A DNA stretch of 64,000 nucleotides from Synchiropus splendidus (lineage: Eukaryota > Chordata > Actinopteri > Syngnathiformes > Callionymidae): positions 23,932,001-23,996,000 of the forward strand of contig NC_071338.1 of the NCBI RefSeq assembly GCF_027744825.2, given 5' to 3'. The notes under the pieces are model-generated. The model worked only from the letters and a program-made list of their open reading frames with translations. It was not told where the DNA came from and did not search any database. Position 1 is the first letter of the stretch, and every line of letters begins with the position of its first letter. This document shows positions 59,331 to 64,000 of the stretch, in pieces. The translations under genes were made by a program, and so were the position numbers.

Positions 59331-61274
59331 CACCTGATGCAGATGTTATCAAGACCCATTCAAATAGGCCCCTGCAGCCGGCTATGATCACCTCATATGG
59401 TGGTTTAGTCCACTCCCACTGTACATTTACGGTATGTCATCGCATGCTGTTATCATGCGAGAGTGAGAAATGTGGGAACAGCCATTTAACTGAATCATAG
59501 CATCCAGCGTAATGACCTGAACTAACCCTGTTGACAGATGCCTGTCGTCAAAAACATGAGCTAACAAGTCCGATTCAAGGTCACATTGCACCCTTAAGGA
59601 TTTGCCCCAAGTCCAGTATGATCAAGTCACGTATGAGTGGGACTTGCTGCAGGACGCGATTCAATGAGTCTGACCTACTTCCTGTCCAGTTTAGTCATTG
59701 CAACGGTAGCCGTGGAGTCTTCAGAGGTCTGTTTCTAAATCGGTCACTGGACCTGGAACCATGCATATGATATCTTCTGTTGAAGAGAATGTGAAGCAGA
59801 TTGGAGATCAATATCTCCACACACTCGCACCAAATTTCATGCCTACTAGTGAAAGAAATCTGCCTTTTCATGTCCTAACTGAAGTTGACATATATATACG
59901 AGTGCAAGATCAAAAGAGTTATCAAAACACCACTGATGTCTGACAATGGCTTGTCTCAAGAAGCCGGTTTCATTTCAGCCCGCCAGTATATTAAAAATTA
60001 ATGGATTTTGCACAGACCTCATATGGTTCCCTGATTGGCATGTCTCTCGCTGGAATAAAGTGCTACTTGAGTCGGAGTCGGCGGAAGACGCATATAGATT
60101 GCGCCTTTCTCTTCCTTCTTTCATCTCACAATTGTTTCTCAGCTTTATTGTCATCCTTCAAAGATGCTCTTTCTGCGGGCAACAAATCATTTTCTGTGAA
60201 GTGTACTTTCTAAAGTTTGCACTTTTGTTTTGCCAATAATGAGAATATTCTCTTTAAAGAATGGCGGCCTTGCTCCTGAGTTGTGGTAAATATGTTTTTT
60301 CAAACGTGATTCTATCACTTAGAGCCTGCTGGCAACAGTCAGTGAAGCTTCCTTGTAGTAAGTGCTCCGAAAGCACGGACAGCTGCATCCAACGATAAAA
60401 GATGCCTGCTAGGCCGCTGGGTGCATTTCACTTGCAGAGTAATGTTCCAGGCAGCACAACAGAGAAGTTCTGCTTCTTATGGACTCATTAGAAAAGCCGG
60501 ATTCTGGTGTGCCGCTAGCTGCGAGGCCCACCGACAGACACTCTCTCACTCGTGGGCGTTAGGCACAGCTTTTTAATATGGAGTTGGGGTTTCTTTCTCA
60601 TCATCAACTTTGTGTCCCAATCGACAAAAAAGGACTCGTTTTGGAATCAAAGGGAAGGCAGTTTGCTTTCATGGCAGCCTTTTAAAATATTAAGCTTTTG
60701 GAATGGAGCAAACACCAGGCAAACTTTTTTAAAGGGAAACACTCACCAAAGTATAACAGTTACGTGCTTGAGTTGAAACATAGTGTGAGATGACGGCCCT
60801 CTCCAGACATGAGGACGTGAATCTGTTTGGGTCTGTGTTAGGCTTAAGTCTGTGTTATCAGCTTCTGACACAGCGGTCACTGCTGCAGAAAAAGAGTGAG
60901 TCCCAAAAACAGCAACAATATTTAAAAAACAAAGTTCAGTCACAAACGGAATCCCATACACCAACGTGAGTCACCTTGCAAATCTAAATGATAAGCTCGG
61001 TAGAAAACTACAATATACGGTAGTATGTTTTTACACCACTTAATGTAGTCTTCATGAAGAGTAAAAACGGTTGTTTGATGTATTCACCTTCGTCTCTCTC
61101 AAACAGACAGCGTCACCGGGTCACAGGAGCAGATCATGCAGCGTTCAGGGTCAGAAAGTAGCACAAATCTCTTATTCATATAGACACACACATTTATTTT
61201 TTCCTGCAAAAGAAATGGTAGTCGTTTTTTTTCTAAATAAATCCAGAAATGAAATGTTATTGGAACAAGTGATT

Positions 61275-61390
61275 TGTTCTGTATTCAGTTTGGTCTCGGT
61301 CTCGGACTTGGTCTTGGACTCGCCCCCCTCACTGGTCTTGCTCTCTGGATTCTCTGGTCTCAACACAGTCTTGATGACAACACTATGTAA
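61275..61390. repeat. Dispersed TTGGTCTTGG-type repeat, copy 1
   Basis: A run of related units (GGTCTCGGTCTCGGACTTGG, TCTTGGACTCG, GGTCTTGCTCTCTGG, GGTCTCAACACAGTCTTGAT) ends in TGACAACACTATG. A similar arrangement occurs at 32320-32440 on the same strand. The family was not identified. Confidence 0.45.
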
Positions 61391-62547
61391 AGCCCACAAC
61401 CGATTGCTTGATGCTTTGTATTTAGAGCTTGAGCCTCTCAAAAGAAGGTTGCAGTTTCAATACCTACACTCAGCCTCAAAATTATTCAAACCCCATGGAA
61501 AAAAAAGATTCTATTTTAGATCCTTCATATACAAAAGCTATCATACTGGTAACAGATTGCTACATTTCATGAATGTTTGAACGGGTTTACTTGCTTGGTG
61601 CAAGAATGCTACTGCCACCTGCAGAGCTCCTGAGTTTGAGTGTGAATAAATCACTTAAAAGGGTAGCTAATATTATAGATAAAATGAATGTGACAGCCCA
61701 GCATATGGGTTTAACACTGGGTTTACACTTGAAAAGCTTTTACTCTTGAATTTGACTGTGGCTTCACGGAGAGAACAGCACCTTAAGTTTACATTAAATC
61801 TCTTTAAATGTAGCATGACAGATTGTTAACTGGAAGTAGCAGCTCGCAAATAGCAAATGCTGCAGAGAGCGACACATTAAATGAGACTCATGGCGTCTTC
61901 TTCATGGGGTGATTGTGCTTCAATGACAGGATTGCTTTGAGGTTCTGTGGAAGAATGCTTTACTGTAAATGTCAAAGAGATTTGAAGGTACTTCTAGCTC
62001 CACAGTGAGGCCAGTCACAGAGGAGTGAATATACAATCCTGAAACTTATTAAACACCTCATCAATTATTATGAAAAAGTACATCAAACGTTCACAACTTT
62101 TTCATTCTTTTCCAGTGCTCAAATATTTTCCGAATGTTTGACAAAGTGTCACGACTCATCAACTCACACCAGCAAATCCTGACTCCGGTCAAATATTCTT
62201 TGGGCCCCTTCGTAGCTGGAACCTTACACCACTGTGTTTCTTCTGGTGCTGACATTTCAGTTCTGTTATGTTCCAAAGCGTCACCACTTGTCTGGTCAGC
62301 TCAATTCCCAACCATGAATTGGGGTCACCACCTTTCATCACTAGAGAGCTGCAGATGCCTCCCACCACGGCACTTTGAGCGCACTCTACGAGTCAAGAAA
62401 CTAGGGGAGACTCTATCTCAACAAGTTGGGTTTCGTAGATACTTAATACTTGTAACAGAATTAATACAAAACTAGATACTTTTCAATCTCATGACTTACA
62501 ACTCATGAGCCAACTGATCTGGTATGTTTACAGGATTAAACAGAATG

Positions 62548-62579
62548 CAGTTTATGCCGGCAATTGTTGGCATAAACTG
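62548..62579. repeat. Perfect 11-bp inverted repeat (hairpin)
   Basis: CAGTTTATGCC and GGCATAAACTG are exact reverse complements around a 10-nt loop (GGCAATTGTT). It could be a remnant of a small transposon or chance; no miRNA-length stem is present. Confidence 0.7.
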
Positions 62580-63094
62580 ACCCCGAAGCCATTTTTTTCA
62601 TGCAGTGTCATGGCCTCCCACCACTAAACTAGTGATTTAAAACAGTCTCAAAAACAGATGCTGAAGGAGTGTGGTTTAAAGAAAAATGGCGTCTCTGTCA
62701 ACAGAGAAATACATGTAACATTTTGATGTCAAACAGACACACAATGGTAAATTCAGCCACCTAAAAAAAGCAAAAATGTCCCCAGATCTTTCGTTTCGTT
62801 GTTCTTCTTTTGTTTTTTCCCGCACCAATAGACGCTAGCAGCGCTTTATCAGAGTGTCAAACATGTTTAAAAAAAAAGGTTGGAGTAGGAATCTGCTCTT
62901 GGGGTCAGTGCATCTCAAGTTCGAGTACAATTTGAACTAACCTGGTTTATGTACGACCTTGTGTGCCATCGAAGGGCCCAAGTTTTCAGCACTGTGAGTC
63001 AAGCTTGTGGTGAAATAAGATGCTATGTATAGCAAATAAGATACATAACCATTCAATTTCCAAGTCTAGAAATCCAGCTGGTTGGGAAACATTT

Positions 63095-63210
63095 AAATTC
63101 AGACACCTAATGCGTCAACATACAACACAGACGGCTGGCGTCTGCATCAACATGATGCAAAAGCCCACTTGACAACTGCCAATAGGTGGCGCCTTAGGAG
63201 TGAGAATGTA
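63095..63210. mobile_element. Fragment of the 16.5 kb palindromic family
   Basis: CACCTAATGCGTCAACAT followed by GCAAAAGCCCACTT and TTAGGAGTGAGAATG matches, in order, the central block and right arm of the 16517-16836 element. Degenerate; limits approximate. Confidence 0.45.
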
Positions 63211-64000
63211 TTTGTAATCACCAATTGGTAATACTCATCAACTGAAATTGGATTTTGAATTTTTTTAAGCTTCCTATGTCTTACAAATTGAGAGCAGTTG
63301 TGAGATTAGACTGAGTATACATCACAGCAGTTTGACGATACAACTATACTGAAAACTACTAGGATACATGACATAAATTGCTATTTGAAATCAGTGACTG
63401 TCCAGTGGCTCGACCCTGAAAGTCACAAAAACTCCTCCAGCTTGTCTCTTTGTGTCGCCACTCGATTCTTAGCAAAACATGAGCCATTTTGGGGTCTTTT
63501 GCTGATATTACCGACCAAAGTACGATCATAACCGCCAGCACAGTGGGACCCATCCCTCATTTGCATGTAAAGTGAATCCTTCCTCTCTGTGGACTGGCCC
63601 TGCGTCCAGAAAGTCACTCTCAAGTGTCCCATGAGACTCGACCCGCCAGCAGCTATCGCTTTTACCCACTGGGTTTGGACATGACAGCGCAGCAACAACA
63701 TCGTCAAGGTCCTGTCAATCTCTGGCCCGGGTTCTGAAGAGCAGCAGGTTAGCAAGGACAAACACCCCCCCCCATCGCCGATAAAGTGTCCCTTCGAGCT
63801 GGACAGACAACAGCAAGGGTGAGTTCTAGGAACCAGATTGGGGAAACTTCTGGCTCAATATAGCGTAATAATGATGAGGCTGTCCACAGTTTGAGTGACA
63901 CTTGGCTGAAAAGAAGATCGAAGTTTTGCGGCAGTCGAGGACACCTTATCGGAGTTAATAAAAGGAGAAGGTGTTGCTGGCTGACCCATCATCTCTTTTC

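Larger units (their letters stand above)
54171..64000 (-). other. celf6: celf6 intron upstream of RRM2 (at least 9.8 kb, open at right edge)
   Basis: I looked on the minus strand for the RRM1 exons and the short exon that usually encodes MNRPIQVKPA and found neither. The region is therefore read as one long intron running off the window. It contains LINE-like fragments (55735-55870, 59110-59330), a TTGGTCTTGG-type repeat (61275-61390), a perfect hairpin (62548-62579) and a fragment of the 16.5 kb palindromic family (63095-63210). Confidence 0.7.

Noticed and set aside
61071..61580. 169-codon open frame on the plus strand
   Set aside because: Crosses the TTGGTCTTGG-type dispersed repeat and has no coherent domain.

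Overview
The window is vertebrate nuclear DNA, almost certainly from a ray-finned (teleost) fish. Evidence for this: a multi-exon gene with GT-AG introns, long (AT)n, (GATA)n and (CA)n microsatellites, and remnants of fish-type transposons (hAT-like and PIF/Harbinger-like MITEs, degenerate LINE 3' ends, a solo LTR). There is no bacterial-style coding. Most long open frames on either strand are chance or lie in repeats.

One gene is recognised, on the minus strand and covering essentially the whole window: a neuronal-type CUGBP/Elav-like RNA-binding protein (CELF3/4/5/6 subfamily), most likely celf6. Nine coding exons were placed by splice sites, phase and family similarity. From 5' to 3' of the gene they are 54170-54042, 47602-47523, 35862-35719, 34590-34443, 31789-31640, 29708-29646, 27604-27524, 23788-23645 and 12517-12390, with the TGA stop at 12392-12390. 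They encode RRM2, the long divergent linker rich in Ala, Gln, Pro and Gly, and RRM3 with the family C-terminus. The RRM1 exons, start codon and promoter were not found and should lie beyond 64000. A strong 3' splice site at 1336-1335 and a donor 22 nt after the stop suggest that the 3' UTR is interrupted by an 11 kb intron and that a terminal non-coding exon runs from 1334 off the left edge.

The rest is intronic. It carries several recognisable repeat groups: a PIF/Harbinger-like MITE (two copies, one with TAA duplications); an hAT-like MITE with CAGGGTTTC ends (two copies); a second hAT-like element with TAGGGTTGCAA ends; a TTACTGTAA-ended MITE (two copies in opposite orientation, flanking the 63-nt exon); a small foldback family marked by ATGAAACAGTGTCC (at least six copies); three strong palindromic elements; a complete solo LTR with a perfect 5-bp duplication; LINE 3' fragments; and a tRNA-like SINE fragment.

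The points most worth a second look are regulatory: inverted MITE copies around an in-frame exon, two NAGNAG acceptors, a tandem donor that would alter RNP1 of RRM2, a run of four consecutive phase 1-1 exons, and the spliced 3' UTR. No tRNA, rRNA, CRISPR array or second protein-coding gene could be supported.
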